This document shows, piece by piece, positions 17,584 through 26,236 of a stretch of DNA of 64,000 nt. Location: positions 124,001 to 188,000 of the forward strand of contig CAWGRH010000012.1 in NCBI GenBank assembly GCA_963824905.1, in the 5' to 3' direction. This stretch comes from JAJPKK01 sp963824905 (GTDB lineage: Bacteria; Pseudomonadota; Alphaproteobacteria; Rhizobiales; Xanthobacteraceae). How positions within the stretch are numbered: the first letter of the stretch is position 1; the number at the start of each line of letters is the position of its first letter. Below the pieces are notes generated by a model, which ran no database searches, had not been told where the DNA came from, and saw only the letters and a list, made by a program, of their open reading frames with translations. Position numbers and translations under genes: made by a program.

Positions 17584-18510
17584 ATGGATACCGAACGTCT
17601 GAGCCCCCGCTATTCCGGCATCGACACCTGGGACCCCTCGGACGTGCTCGATGCCATGATCGACGGCCAGTTCTCCGCCGTCGCCGCCGTGCGCGCGGCG
17701 CGGGGGGCGATCGAGCGGGCGGCGCTCGCGGTCGAGGCGCAACTGCGCGACGGCGGCCGGCTGGTCTATGCCGGCGCAGGCACCTCCGGGCGCCTCGCGG
17801 TCCAGGACGGCGCCGAGCTGATGCCGACCTTCAGCTGGCCGAACGATCGCCTGTTGCTGTTCATCGCCGGCGGCGACGAGGCGCTGCTGCGCGCCAAGGA
17901 AGGCGCCGAGGATGAGTTGGGCAACGCCGTCGATCTCGTGCGGCGCAACGGCATCTCGGGGAACGACGCGCTGATCGCGGTCGCCGCCAGCGGAACCACG
18001 CCCTTCACGCTCGCCTGCCTGCGCGAGGCGAAGGCGTGCGGCGCGCTCACTGTCGGCATCGCCAACAACCCCGGCACGCCGATCCTCGAGGAGGCCGAGT
18101 GCCCGATCTGTCTCGAGACCGGGCCGGAGCCGATCGCCGGCTCGACACGGATGAACGCGGGCACTGCGCAGCGCATCGCGTTGAGCCTGATCTCGAGCCT
18201 GGTGATGATCCGCCTCGGCAAGGTCTATGCGGGCCTCATGGTCGACGTCCAGGCCTCCAACGCCAAGCTGCTCGATCGGCGCGAGAAGATGGTGCACCAC
18301 CTTACCGGCGGCACCAGCGACGAGGTCCGCGACGCGCTTGCCCAGGCGCAGGGCAGCGTGAAGCTCGCCGTGCTCCTCCTCAAGGGCTGCGATCTCGAAG
18401 AGGCCGAGCGCGTGCTCGACCGCGCCGGCGGCCAGCTCCGCGCCGCGCTCGCGGTGGTCGCCGAGGACCGCGGCGACGCGAGTCCGCTGCAGCCCGGACA
18501 GGCGCGCTGA
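17584..18510 (+). CDS. murQ: N-acetylmuramic acid 6-phosphate etherase
   Basis: A 308-residue SIS-domain lyase that splits the lactyl ether of MurNAc-6-phosphate to GlcNAc-6-phosphate and D-lactate. The family block GAGTSGRLAVQDGAEL contains the catalytic acid region; ASGTTPFTLACL, GPEPIAGSTRMNAGTAQ and KLLDRREKM are also typical. Length is normal. It diverges from the nagB-II/nagA pair across 190 bases, and its product feeds that pair. No PTS or AnmK gene is adjacent, so the source of MurNAc-6-phosphate lies elsewhere. Confidence 0.96.
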   Translation: MDTERLSPRYSGIDTWDPSDVLDAMIDGQFSAVAAVRAARGAIERAALAVEAQLRDGGRLVYAGAGTSGRLAVQDGAELMPTFSWPNDRLLLFIAGGDEALLRAKEGAEDELGNAVDLVRRNGISGNDALIAVAASGTTPFTLACLREAKACGALTVGIANNPGTPILEEAECPICLETGPEPIAGSTRMNAGTAQRIALSLISSLVMIRLGKVYAGLMVDVQASNAKLLDRREKMVHHLTGGTSDEVRDALAQAQGSVKLAVLLLKGCDLEEAERVLDRAGGQLRAALAVVAEDRGDASPLQPGQAR

Positions 18511-18621
18511 CGCAGCCGTTGGGTTCGACGCGAGGATTGTGCGGCGGGCGCGCATCGCCGAGAGCCGCTGCTGCCCTTTTGGCGGCGCGCTTCGTACGCT
18601 GTGATTTGTCTCTCGGCCGCG

Positions 18622-18769
18622 GCCCCCTCCCCACCCTCCCCCGAGAGCGGGAGAGGGGGCGAAAGAACCTCGACCTTGCGCAAATGAACCGGGTCAGTGA
18701 AGCGCAGGGACAAGCCACGCTGCACGGCGCACCCCCTCTCCCGCTTGCGGGGAGGGTAGGGAGGGGCCT
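18622..18769. repeat. Palindromic intergenic element, class D copy
   Basis: GCCCCCTCCCCACCCTCCC at the left faces GGGAGGGTAGGGAGGGGC at the right, with an inner pair of CCCGAGAGCGGGAGAGGGGG-like and CCCCCTCTCCCGCTTGCGGG-like hairpins. It fills the 297-base gap between convergent murQ and ubiX. Related elements are at 25041-25191 and 57702-57856. No gene is seen in the gap. Confidence 0.75.
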
Positions 18770-18807
18770 GCTGCGCCACGGCACGATCAGCGCATGTGGA
18801 ACGCGCG

Positions 18808-19392
18808 CTATTCCTCAGGCCCGCCCTGCCAGCGCTTCACCACCGAGGTGTCGATGTCGAACAGGTCGAGCAGGCGGCCGACGGTGTGATTGATGACGTC
18901 ATCGAGCGTCTTCGGCCGGTTGTAGAACGCCGGCACGATGGGAGCGATGATCGCTCCCATCTCGGCGAGCTGGGTCATGGTGCGCAGATGGCCGACGTGG
19001 AGCGGCGTTTCGCGCACCGCCAGCACCAGGCGGCGGCGCTCCTTCAATACGACGTCGGCGGCGCGGGAGAGCAGCGAGCTCGTGACGCCGGTCGCGATCT
19101 CGCTCATCGTCTTGATCGAGCACGGCGCCACCACCATGCCCACTGTGCGGAACGAGCCTGACGAGATCGACGCGCCGATGTCGGAATTGGGATGGTTGAC
19201 GCTCGCGAACGCGCGCAGCTCCTTGGTGGTGAGGTCGGTCTCGTAGGCGAGCGTCATTTCCGCCGAGCGGCTGATCACGAGATGAGTCTCGATGTCGCTG
19301 CCGCGCAAAAGCTCCAGCATGCGGATGCCGTAGACCGTGCCGGAGGCGCCGGAAATGCCGATCACGAGCCGGCGCGGGGTGTCAGTCGTCAT
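18808..19392 (-). CDS. ubiX: UbiX family flavin prenyltransferase
   Basis: A 194-residue enzyme that joins dimethylallyl phosphate to reduced FMN, making the prenylated FMN that UbiD enzymes need. The FMN-binding GISGASGTVYG motif is at the N-terminus; VVAPCSIKTMSEIATG, ERRRLVLAVRETPL and PAFYNRPKTLDD are all family blocks. It overlaps the upstream ubiD stop by 11 bases, so the two are translated together. It is the only UbiX in the window and could supply all three UbiD copies. Confidence 0.95.
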   Translation of the reverse strand: MTTDTPRRLVIGISGASGTVYGIRMLELLRGSDIETHLVISRSAEMTLAYETDLTTKELRAFASVNHPNSDIGASISSGSFRTVGMVVAPCSIKTMSEIATGVTSSLLSRAADVVLKERRRLVLAVRETPLHVGHLRTMTQLAEMGAIIAPIVPAFYNRPKTLDDVINHTVGRLLDLFDIDTSVVKRWQGGPEE

Positions 19393-21013
19393 TGGTCTCC
19401 TCGATGGCCCGGGTGGGCGTGTTGGGCGCGATGCCCTTGCGGCGCCGCTGCCGGTAGAACTCGCCGCGTTCGAACGCGTGACCCAGCGCGGCGCGTTCCG
19501 CTTGTTTGTCGAAGCGCTCGTCCCAGTCGCCGAGCGAATAGCCGTGCCACGGCATCTCCGGCCGCAGCGGCGGCAGGCCGAGCCGCTCCCACAGACTTTT
19601 CGCGTGCTCCATGTATTCGCGCTTGGGCAGCGCGAGCGGCGGCATCGGATGTTTCATGGTGGCGTCGACCAGCATCGCCGAGTCCGGCTCCCCGTCCGCC
19701 GCGCGCGGGCCATGTCCAGCCTCGCGATAGGGAACGACATGGGTGTCCTTGATGGGATTGCAGCGATAGGACATCGCCCAGAAGACGGCATCGGCATTGT
19801 CGGGGTCGATGTCCTCGTCGACCGCGACGATGAATTTGCCGACGATCGCCTGCAGCGTCAACGTCCCGTTGAGCCCGCGCCAGATCTCCGGGCGCGGCGT
19901 GCCGGGCGCGAACTGCAGGATCACCAGCTTGCGCAGGTTGGTGAGCGGCTCGTGCAGCGCAACTCGCCGGATGCCTTTGATGCCGAGCTTGTCGCGCAGG
20001 TGGGCGAGATAGAGCGGCTCGTAGGCGAGGCGCTTGACCACGCTCGACTCGCTCGGCGTCACCTGACTGATGATCGACGGGATGACGGCGTCGCGCCGCC
20101 GCGTGATCGCGGTGACCTCCACGGTGAGGTTGTACTCCTCGAGCGCGACATGGCCGTGGGATTCGCCGAACGGGCCTTCGGGCTCGAGGTACTCGGGGTC
20201 GACGATGCCCTCGATGACGAGCTCCGCCTCCGCGGGCAGCAGGAGGTCGACGGTGCGTCCGCGCACGACGTTGATCGGCGCGCCCGCGAGCCCGCCGGCG
20301 ACGGTGATCTCGTCGACGCCCTGCGGCAGCTTCTGCGGGCCCTGATAGGCGACGACCGGCGGACAGCCGACGACGATCGCGACCGGCATCGGCGTGCTGC
20401 GGTCGCGGTGCTTCTGCCAATGGGAGAACCCGCCGGCGCCGAGCGAGATCAGCGTCATCATGCCGAGCCGGGTCGGGGACTTGAGATGCCCACGGTAGGT
20501 GCCGATGTTCTGCACCCCGGTGTCGGGATCGCGGGTGATGACGCAGGTCGCGGTGAGATAGGGCGCAGCGTCGAAGCCCGGCGTCGAGATCGGGATCGGC
20601 AGCGCCGCGAGACCACAGCCCGGGCCATCGAGCGCTGGGCCTGTGATCACGACGTCATGGCACGGCGCACGCTCGACGAGACGTGGCGCCACCGGGTTCG
20701 CGATGGCGCGCGCCCAGCGCGGGCCGATCTCGTCGTCGCGCGCGACATTCATGCCGATACGGTAGATCGCGGCATTCGCGGCGAGCGCCCCGAGCACCAC
20801 GGGGATGTCGTAGTGCCGTCCGGCCGTATCGACGATGTTGGTGAACAGGAACGCCTTGCGGTCGCGCTCCGGGATGCCGCCGCGGAACTGCCAGCGCACC
20901 AGCGGATGCATCTCGGTGTCTTTGTTGATCGGCGCATCGATGCGCCGCAGCAGGCCGGCCTTGTCGAGACGGTCGATGTGGTCGTGGAGGTCCGCGTAGC
21001 CGCGCTCGGACAT
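19382..21013 (-). CDS. UbiD family prenylated-FMN decarboxylase (copy 2)
   Basis: A 543-residue UbiD enzyme. The conserved arginine is in NIGTYRGHL and the glutamate pair in EGPFGESHG. LHPLVRWQFRGG-like (here MHPLVRWQF), SQVTPSESSVVKR and MPPLALPKREY align with the other two copies. It sits inside a compact operon: TIGR02444 gene before it (TGATG junction at 21013), ubiX after it (11-base overlap). That coupling makes it the copy most directly tied to local cofactor supply. Likely substrates are aromatic or enoic acids; the neighbouring hydratase-like and molybdenum proteins suggest a ring or side-chain degradation route, which is inference. Confidence 0.93.
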   Translation of the reverse strand: MSERGYADLHDHIDRLDKAGLLRRIDAPINKDTEMHPLVRWQFRGGIPERDRKAFLFTNIVDTAGRHYDIPVVLGALAANAAIYRIGMNVARDDEIGPRWARAIANPVAPRLVERAPCHDVVITGPALDGPGCGLAALPIPISTPGFDAAPYLTATCVITRDPDTGVQNIGTYRGHLKSPTRLGMMTLISLGAGGFSHWQKHRDRSTPMPVAIVVGCPPVVAYQGPQKLPQGVDEITVAGGLAGAPINVVRGRTVDLLLPAEAELVIEGIVDPEYLEPEGPFGESHGHVALEEYNLTVEVTAITRRRDAVIPSIISQVTPSESSVVKRLAYEPLYLAHLRDKLGIKGIRRVALHEPLTNLRKLVILQFAPGTPRPEIWRGLNGTLTLQAIVGKFIVAVDEDIDPDNADAVFWAMSYRCNPIKDTHVVPYREAGHGPRAADGEPDSAMLVDATMKHPMPPLALPKREYMEHAKSLWERLGLPPLRPEMPWHGYSLGDWDERFDKQAERAALGHAFERGEFYRQRRRKGIAPNTPTRAIEETNDD

Positions 21014-21552
21014 CAGGTGGTACCGGCGTCGCGCCGGGCGAAGCTCACGAGCGCGGCGAACAGGATTTCCAGCGGGCCGGGCGTGAAGGCGACGGCGAGC
21101 GCCTGCTCATAGGCGAGCACGTTGGCGCGGGCGGCGGCGTCGACCGACGGCGCCGCTGTCGTCTTGATGCTCGGGATCATCGCGAACAGCGCTTCCTGCT
21201 CGAGCCGCTCGGATTCGAGCTCGACCGCCTTGATGCGGGTGCGGAAGAATTCGGTGGTGTCGCGCGCGACCAGCGGCACGCCCTCCTTGAGCTTGCGACG
21301 TACGCCGCGCAGGGGTGCCACCACGTTGTCGCGCCACAGCGCTGCCTGCTCCCACACAGCGCGGGCCTGCTCCGGCGACACTTCCTTCTGCTGCGTCGCG
21401 AACCACAGGAAGAACATGAGCACGTTGACGTCGACGCCGCATTCGTCCTGGAGCGCAATGCAGGCATCGGCGACGCCCGGCTGGCGGTAGAAGCCGAGCG
21501 AGAACCGCCAGAACGGCGAGCCCTGCGCAGTCTGGGTGCCGACTTCGGTCAT
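21013..21552 (-). CDS. TIGR02444 family protein of unknown function
   Basis: A 179-residue protein that I place in the TIGR02444 (DUF2390) family from PFWRFSLGFYRQPGV, CIALQDECGVDVNVLMFFLW and WRDNVVAPLRGVRRKLKEG. The family is alpha-helical, cytosolic and uncharacterised. Here it is translationally coupled: its stop overlaps the ubiD start (TGATG), and 15 bases separate it from the hydratase-like gene upstream. A gene usually met alone is thus embedded in a UbiD/UbiX operon. A role as assembly factor or partner is only a hypothesis. Confidence 0.85.
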   Translation of the reverse strand: MTEVGTQTAQGSPFWRFSLGFYRQPGVADACIALQDECGVDVNVLMFFLWFATQQKEVSPEQARAVWEQAALWRDNVVAPLRGVRRKLKEGVPLVARDTTEFFRTRIKAVELESERLEQEALFAMIPSIKTTAAPSVDAAARANVLAYEQALAVAFTPGPLEILFAALVSFARRDAGTT

Positions 21553-21567
21553 GGTCGCCCTCGCGCT

Positions 21568-22284
21568 TTATTTGCCCGCCGAGGATAGCACCGCGGCAAG
21601 CAGATTGCCTGCATAGTCCGCGCATCCGCGCGGGTCCATATAGGGTGCAGCGCGGAAGAAGTCCTTGACCGCGACAAGCGCTTCCGGGCTCCGTGCGGTC
21701 ATGGTGGCGAGAAGCTTCGCGAGCGCGGTATCGAGCTCGGCGAGCGGCACCACCTGGCTGACGATGCCGATCTGCAACGCCGTCGCGGCGTCGATCTCCT
21801 CCATCGCGTAGACGAGGTGGGTGAGCGCTTTGCGCGGCACGCGCGCCATGAGCGCGGAGATCGCGAGCGTCGGCGGCAGGTCGCGCTGCATCTCCGGGAG
21901 CTGGAACCGCGCGTTGCCGGCGGCGATGGTGAGATCACAGGCGCCGGCCATGGCGGCGCCGAAGCCGAGCGCCGCGCCCTGCACGCGCGCCACCACCGGC
22001 TGACGGATGCCGGCGATGGCATCGTAGACGTCGAGAATGGGATCGCAGACATTGGCCCGCATCTTCATCGCAGTCGGCGGCGGCGTCGCGCCGGGCGCGC
22101 GGCCGCGGCAGAAGTCGGCGCCCGCAGTGCGCAGCACGATCACCTTCGCGTCGGTCGCGCCGGCGGCGCGGACCGCGGCGGCGAGCTCGCGCAGGTCCTC
22201 GACGGTGAGCAGGTTGCCAAGCGCTGCCTTGTCGATGGTGACGGTCGCAACCGCGCCGTCGCGGCTCGATGTGATTGTGGTCAT
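21568..22284 (-). CDS. Enoyl-CoA hydratase/isomerase family protein
   Basis: A 238-residue crotonase-fold protein. The ATG at 22284 is preferred because AAGGAA lies just upstream and the protein then begins at the first strand (MTTITSSRDGAVATVTID). FCRGRAP and VQGAALGFGAAMAGACDLTIA form the oxyanion-hole region. The usual hydratase glutamates are not clear in PEMQRDLPPTLA, so the reaction may be hydration, isomerisation or C-C cleavage. It lies second in the molybdenum subunit-hydratase-TIGR02444-ubiD-ubiX unit, with 95 bases to the first gene. It is slightly shorter than the typical 255-260 residues. Confidence 0.88.
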   Translation of the reverse strand: MTTITSSRDGAVATVTIDKAALGNLLTVEDLRELAAAVRAAGATDAKVIVLRTAGADFCRGRAPGATPPPTAMKMRANVCDPILDVYDAIAGIRQPVVARVQGAALGFGAAMAGACDLTIAAGNARFQLPEMQRDLPPTLAISALMARVPRKALTHLVYAMEEIDAATALQIGIVSQVVPLAELDTALAKLLATMTARSPEALVAVKDFFRAAPYMDPRGCADYAGNLLAAVLSSAGK

Positions 22285-22379
22285 GGCGGTTCCTTCGGAC
22301 AGCGAAACGGAGGTGAGGGCTCTGACAACAGGGTAGGGCGAGACGGGCGACGCGGTAGCCCGCGGCAATGCGCGCTATC

Positions 22380-24734
22380 TCATGGCGTGCTCCGGTCGCG
22401 GTCGTAGGCACCGGCATTGCTGAGCGCGGCGACGATGCGCGCCGGCGTGAGCGGCATCTCGGCGAAACGTACGCCGAACTCCGAGAGCGCATCCTCGATC
22501 GCGGCGATGATCGCGGCCGGTGCCGGAATCGTTCCGCCTTCGCCGGCGCCCTTGACGCCGAGCGGATTGAGCGGATTCGGCGTTTCCACGTGCTCGATGA
22601 TGCAGCCCGGCACCTCGGGCGCGGTCGGCATGAGATAGTCGGCGAAGCTCGTGGTCAGCGGCTGGGCATCGGCGTCGTAGCGCATGAACTCGAACAGCGC
22701 ATTGCCGATGCCGTGGGCGACGCCCCCCTGGACCTGGCCGTCGACGATCATCGGATTGATGACGACGCCGCTGTCGTGCCCGACCACGTAGTTGATGATA
22801 TGCACGCCGCCGGTCTCGGGATCGACCTCGACTTCGACGACGTGGGTGCCGTTGCAATAGGACGCCTGCGGCGGCGTGAACCATGCGGTGTGCTCGAGCC
22901 CCGGCGTCTGCCCCGGCGCCATCGAGAATCCCGGCATGCCCTGGGCGAGCCTGGCGAGCTCGGCGAAGGTAAGCGTCGGCCGGTTGCCGGTGCGGGCGAT
23001 GGCGCGGCCGTCCTCGACGTCGATCTCGCTCTCCGGCACGCCGAAGCTCCTCGCCGCGAGCGCGACGATCTGCTGGCGCACGGTGTCGCCGGCGATCATC
23101 GCCGACGAGCCGGCGTTGATCGCCTGCCGGCTCGCAAACGCGCCGACGCCCTGGCTGATGGCGGCGGTGTCGCCGGCGGTGAGCACGATGTCCGCGATGG
23201 CGCATCCCAGATGATCAGCGACGATCTGCGAGAGCGTCGTGTGGGTGCCTTGCCCCTGGGTGGTGGCGCCGGTCGCGACCGCGACCTTGCCGTTGCGCAG
23301 GATACGGATGGTGACGCCCTCATAGGGGCCGAGCCCGGTGCCCTCGACGTAGTTGCCGATGCCGATCCCGATATAGCGGCCGGCCTTGCGCGCCGCGGCC
23401 TGGCGGGCGCGGAAGCCCTCGTAATCCGCAAGCGCCATGGCGCGGGTCTGGCTCAGCGGGAAGTCGCCGCTCGCGTAGACGAGCGGCTTGCCGTCGCGAA
23501 ACACGAGGCCGACATGGTACGGCATTTGCGCCGGCGTGATCATGTTGCGGCGGCGCAGCTCGGCGCCGTCGATGCCGAGCGCGCGCGCCACGCGATCCAT
23601 CAGCCGCTCCATCGCGAATACCGCCTGCGGCCGGCCGGCGCCGCGCACCACCGTGGTCGGCACCCGGTTGGTGAGCACGACCGTGGTCTCGAACTTGAAC
23701 GCCGGCACCACATAGGGGCCCGGGAACGTGGTCGAGGCGATGTAGGGCGCGATGATCCCCCACGGCAGGTAGGCGCCGTTGTCGTGGATCATGGTGCCGC
23801 GCAGGCCGAGGATCTTGCCCTCGCCGTCGACGGCGATGGCGACCTTCCAGTACTGGTCGCGCTCCTGGGTCGACGAGAGGAAATGCTCGCGGCGGTCCTC
23901 GATCCACTTCACCGGCCGGCCGAGCCGCAACGCCGCGACCGGGATGACGATCTCCTCCGGATAGAACGGCGCCTTGGTGCCGAAGCCGCCGCCGACGAAG
24001 GGCGCGATGACGCGCACCTCGTCAGGATCACGCTCGAGGAGATCAGCGATGGTGGCGCGGCAGATATGCGGAGTTTGCGTCGCCGACCACACGGTGAGCA
24101 CGCCCGACGCCGGCTCCTGGTGCGCCAGCACGGCGCGGCCTTCGAGCGTCATCGCGGCGCCGCGGTGCTGGAAGATGTCCTCCTCGAACACGTGCGCGGC
24201 CGTGGCGAAGGCGCGCTCGACATCGCCATAGGCCATCGGCACGAAGGCGGCGACGTTGCGGGCGAGATCGCTGTGGGAGGTCGGCGCGCCGGGCGCGAGA
24301 GCATCGCGGCAATCGCTCACCGCCGGCAGCACCTCGTAGTCGACGGCGACGGCCGCCGCGGCATCCTCCGCGAGATAGCGGCTGTCGGCGACGACCACAG
24401 CCACGGTCTCGCCGACGTAGCAGACCTCATGGCGGGCGAGCGCGTACTGGGTCCGCAATGCCGTGATGGCGGGATTGGGAACCGGCATCGGCAGCGGGTC
24501 GACCGCGAGCCTCCCCGGCATGTCGGCGATGGTGAGCACCGCATGAACGCCCGGCATGGCGCGTGCCGCGCTCGCATCGATCGCCCCGACGCGCGCATGG
24601 GCATGCGGGCTGCGCACGAACGCCGCGTGCAGCACGCCCGGCAGCTTGACGTCGTCGACGAAGCGCGCGCGTCCGGTGAGCAGGGCGGGATCTTCGACCC
24701 GCGGCACGCGGGCGCCGAACTGCCGCGCGCCCAT
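22380..24734 (-). CDS. Xanthine dehydrogenase-family molybdopterin subunit (orphan 1)
   Basis: A 784-residue large subunit of a molybdenum hydroxylase. The ATG at 24734 gives the usual MGARQFGARVPRVEDPALL start. RFVDDVKLPGVLHAAFVRSP, VVRGAGRPQAVFAMERLMD and the C-terminal KGAGEGGTIPAPAAI, with the catalytic glutamate, are present. The RGAGR motif marks the form II group, not true aerobic CO dehydrogenase, which has a CSFR loop. No FAD subunit or 2Fe-2S subunit gene adjoins, so electrons must leave through partners encoded elsewhere. Such enzymes hydroxylate N-heterocycles or aromatic acyl-CoA. It heads the operon leading to ubiD and ubiX. Confidence 0.9.
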   Translation of the reverse strand: MGARQFGARVPRVEDPALLTGRARFVDDVKLPGVLHAAFVRSPHAHARVGAIDASAARAMPGVHAVLTIADMPGRLAVDPLPMPVPNPAITALRTQYALARHEVCYVGETVAVVVADSRYLAEDAAAAVAVDYEVLPAVSDCRDALAPGAPTSHSDLARNVAAFVPMAYGDVERAFATAAHVFEEDIFQHRGAAMTLEGRAVLAHQEPASGVLTVWSATQTPHICRATIADLLERDPDEVRVIAPFVGGGFGTKAPFYPEEIVIPVAALRLGRPVKWIEDRREHFLSSTQERDQYWKVAIAVDGEGKILGLRGTMIHDNGAYLPWGIIAPYIASTTFPGPYVVPAFKFETTVVLTNRVPTTVVRGAGRPQAVFAMERLMDRVARALGIDGAELRRRNMITPAQMPYHVGLVFRDGKPLVYASGDFPLSQTRAMALADYEGFRARQAAARKAGRYIGIGIGNYVEGTGLGPYEGVTIRILRNGKVAVATGATTQGQGTHTTLSQIVADHLGCAIADIVLTAGDTAAISQGVGAFASRQAINAGSSAMIAGDTVRQQIVALAARSFGVPESEIDVEDGRAIARTGNRPTLTFAELARLAQGMPGFSMAPGQTPGLEHTAWFTPPQASYCNGTHVVEVEVDPETGGVHIINYVVGHDSGVVINPMIVDGQVQGGVAHGIGNALFEFMRYDADAQPLTTSFADYLMPTAPEVPGCIIEHVETPNPLNPLGVKGAGEGGTIPAPAAIIAAIEDALSEFGVRFAEMPLTPARIVAALSNAGAYDRDRSTP

Positions 24735-25231
24735 GTCTAGGCGGCTCCGTACATGCCGGCGGCGCAAGCTGGGGGACAGGCAGGATTGTTCATTGCGGCA
24801 TTTGGTTCGGGCTTGGCGGCCTCGTGGTGGACGGTATCGCCGAGCCCGTCAAGCGGCGCAGCCGCACGCAGAGCAGCCAGCCGTTGCGGCCATGCGTCCG
24901 AGCCAGAGCGCTTGACCCGGCGGCCCCGGAAACCAACACTGTACGCGACAAAGCCGGCGCGGACACTCCGTCCAAAACGATAACGGCGACCCGGGAGATT
25001 CGACCCATGCTCATGCTTCGCCCCGCATTAGGCGTCCCCCCTCTCCCCGCGTGCGGGGAGAGGGTCGGGGTGAGGGGGCCGTTTCACGAGTCTGAGCCGC
25101 CGAAGTTTTCCTCCGACGCTCAGACTCGTGAAACGGCCCCCTCACCCGGATCGCTGTCGCGATCCGACCTCTCCCCGCGTGCGGGGAGAGGTGGCGCCGG
25201 CCGCGCGCGGAGTGGTGTAACCCGATCGGCC
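24735..25231. other. Divergent intergenic region with a palindromic element
   Basis: No gene is supported in these 497 bases. An open frame continuous with the downstream binding protein crosses the region but would translate the palindromic element, so it is rejected as a start. The left part (24735-25020) should hold promoters for the minus-strand operon and the binding protein; none is clear. The right part is the class D element at 25041-25191. Confidence 0.5.
25041..25191. repeat. Composite palindromic element, class D
   Basis: Hairpins of CTCTCCCCGC facing GCGGGGAGAG stand at both ends (25041-25062 and 25169-25191). Between them is a perfect inverted repeat with 29-base arms at 25068-25096 and 25119-25147, the arms reading TGAGGGGGCCGTTTCACGAG and its complement, with a 22-base loop. 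A related composite is at 57702-57856. It ends 40 bases before the start of the binding-protein gene, so it would lie in its leader RNA or upstream of its promoter. Confidence 0.9.
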
Positions 25232-26218
25232 GTGCGGGCGTGCGTGTCTCGATGCAGTCCTTTCCTCGCTGCGCTCGGCCTTGTCACCGCGGCCGCGCTG
25301 AGCCCCGCCGCTGCCGAGGATTACCCCGCCCGCCCGGTCACCCTCATCGTGCCGTTTGCACCGGGTGGCAGCACGACGATCGTTGCCCGCATCATCGCAG
25401 AACGCATGGCGGAGACGCTCGGGCAGCAGATCATCATCGACAACCGCCCCGGCGCCGGCGGGACCGTCGGCACCCGGCAGGTCGCGAAGAGCGCGCCCGA
25501 CGGTTACACGATCGTGCTCGGCTACACCGGCACGCTCGCAATCGGCCCGTCGCTGTTTCCCAATGTCGGTTACGACGTGCGCAAGGACTTCGCCCCGATC
25601 GGCCGCATCGCCAGCGCGCCGAACACGCTCGCGGTCCATCCGTCGTTCAACGTGCATTCGGTGCCGGAGTTGATCGCCTATGCCAAGGCGAACCCCGGCA
25701 AGGTCAATTACGGGTCGGCCGGCGTCGGCACGGTCGGCCATGTCGGCGGTGAGCTCCTCGCGACGCGGGCCGGCATCAAGCTCACCCACATTCCCTACAA
25801 GGGAACCGGACCCGCCATGACCGATCTCCTCGGCGGCCACATCCTGATGTCGTTTGCGCCGGTGCCGGCGGTGCACGAGAGCGCACGGAGCGGGCTGCTG
25901 CGCCTCATCGCGGTGACGAGCCTCGCGCGCTCCGCGCTCGAGCCGGACGTGCCGACCGTCGCCGAGAGCGGCCTGCCGGGATACGAGGCTGTGCTGCGCT
26001 ACGGCCTCGCTGCGCCGGCCGGAACGCCGCGCCCGATCATCGACCGCCTCAACAAGGAGCTCAACGCCGCGCTCGCCTCGAAGGAGGTCCGCGACCGCCT
26101 TGCCGTCGAAGGCGCCGAGCCGCTGCCGAGCACGCCCGAGGAATATGGCGCCGACATCGACCGCGAGGAATCGCAGTGGTCGAAGGTGGTCAAGGCGTCG
26201 GGCGCGAAGCCGGAGTGA
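25232..26218 (+). CDS. Tripartite tricarboxylate (Bug-type) binding protein
   Basis: A 328-residue periplasmic receptor. The GTG at 25232 is chosen because it lies after the palindromic element and gives a compact signal peptide ending near residue 28 (SPAAA); another GTG 12 bases on is possible. The mature start YPARPVTLIVPFAPGGSTT, DNRPGAGGTVGTRQV and HIPYKGTGPAMTDLLGGH are classic for the family. The C-terminus (STPEEYGADIDREESQWSKV) is very like the gene at 27109, so the two are recent paralogs on either side of the dsbB genes. No transporter membrane genes are near. Ligand unknown, probably an organic acid. Confidence 0.88.
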   Translation: MRACVSRCSPFLAALGLVTAAALSPAAAEDYPARPVTLIVPFAPGGSTTIVARIIAERMAETLGQQIIIDNRPGAGGTVGTRQVAKSAPDGYTIVLGYTGTLAIGPSLFPNVGYDVRKDFAPIGRIASAPNTLAVHPSFNVHSVPELIAYAKANPGKVNYGSAGVGTVGHVGGELLATRAGIKLTHIPYKGTGPAMTDLLGGHILMSFAPVPAVHESARSGLLRLIAVTSLARSALEPDVPTVAESGLPGYEAVLRYGLAAPAGTPRPIIDRLNKELNAALASKEVRDRLAVEGAEPLPSTPEEYGADIDREESQWSKVVKASGAKPE

Positions 26219-26236
26219 GCTTGCCGGCCATGCGCC

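Noticed and set aside
22380..24734. Aerobic carbon monoxide dehydrogenase large subunit
   Set aside because: The active-site loop is RGAGR (form II type), not the CSFR type of CO dehydrogenase, and the other two subunits are missing.
22368..24740. A 790-codon open frame on the plus strand
   Set aside because: It is antisense to the molybdenum subunit gene, is very rich in Arg, His, Asp and Gly, and has no recognisable domain. High-GC codon bias on the true strand creates such shadows.
24824..25231. A long N-terminal extension of the binding protein at 25232
   Set aside because: It would translate a large palindromic element and lacks a signal-peptide-like start; an internal GTG gives a normal receptor.
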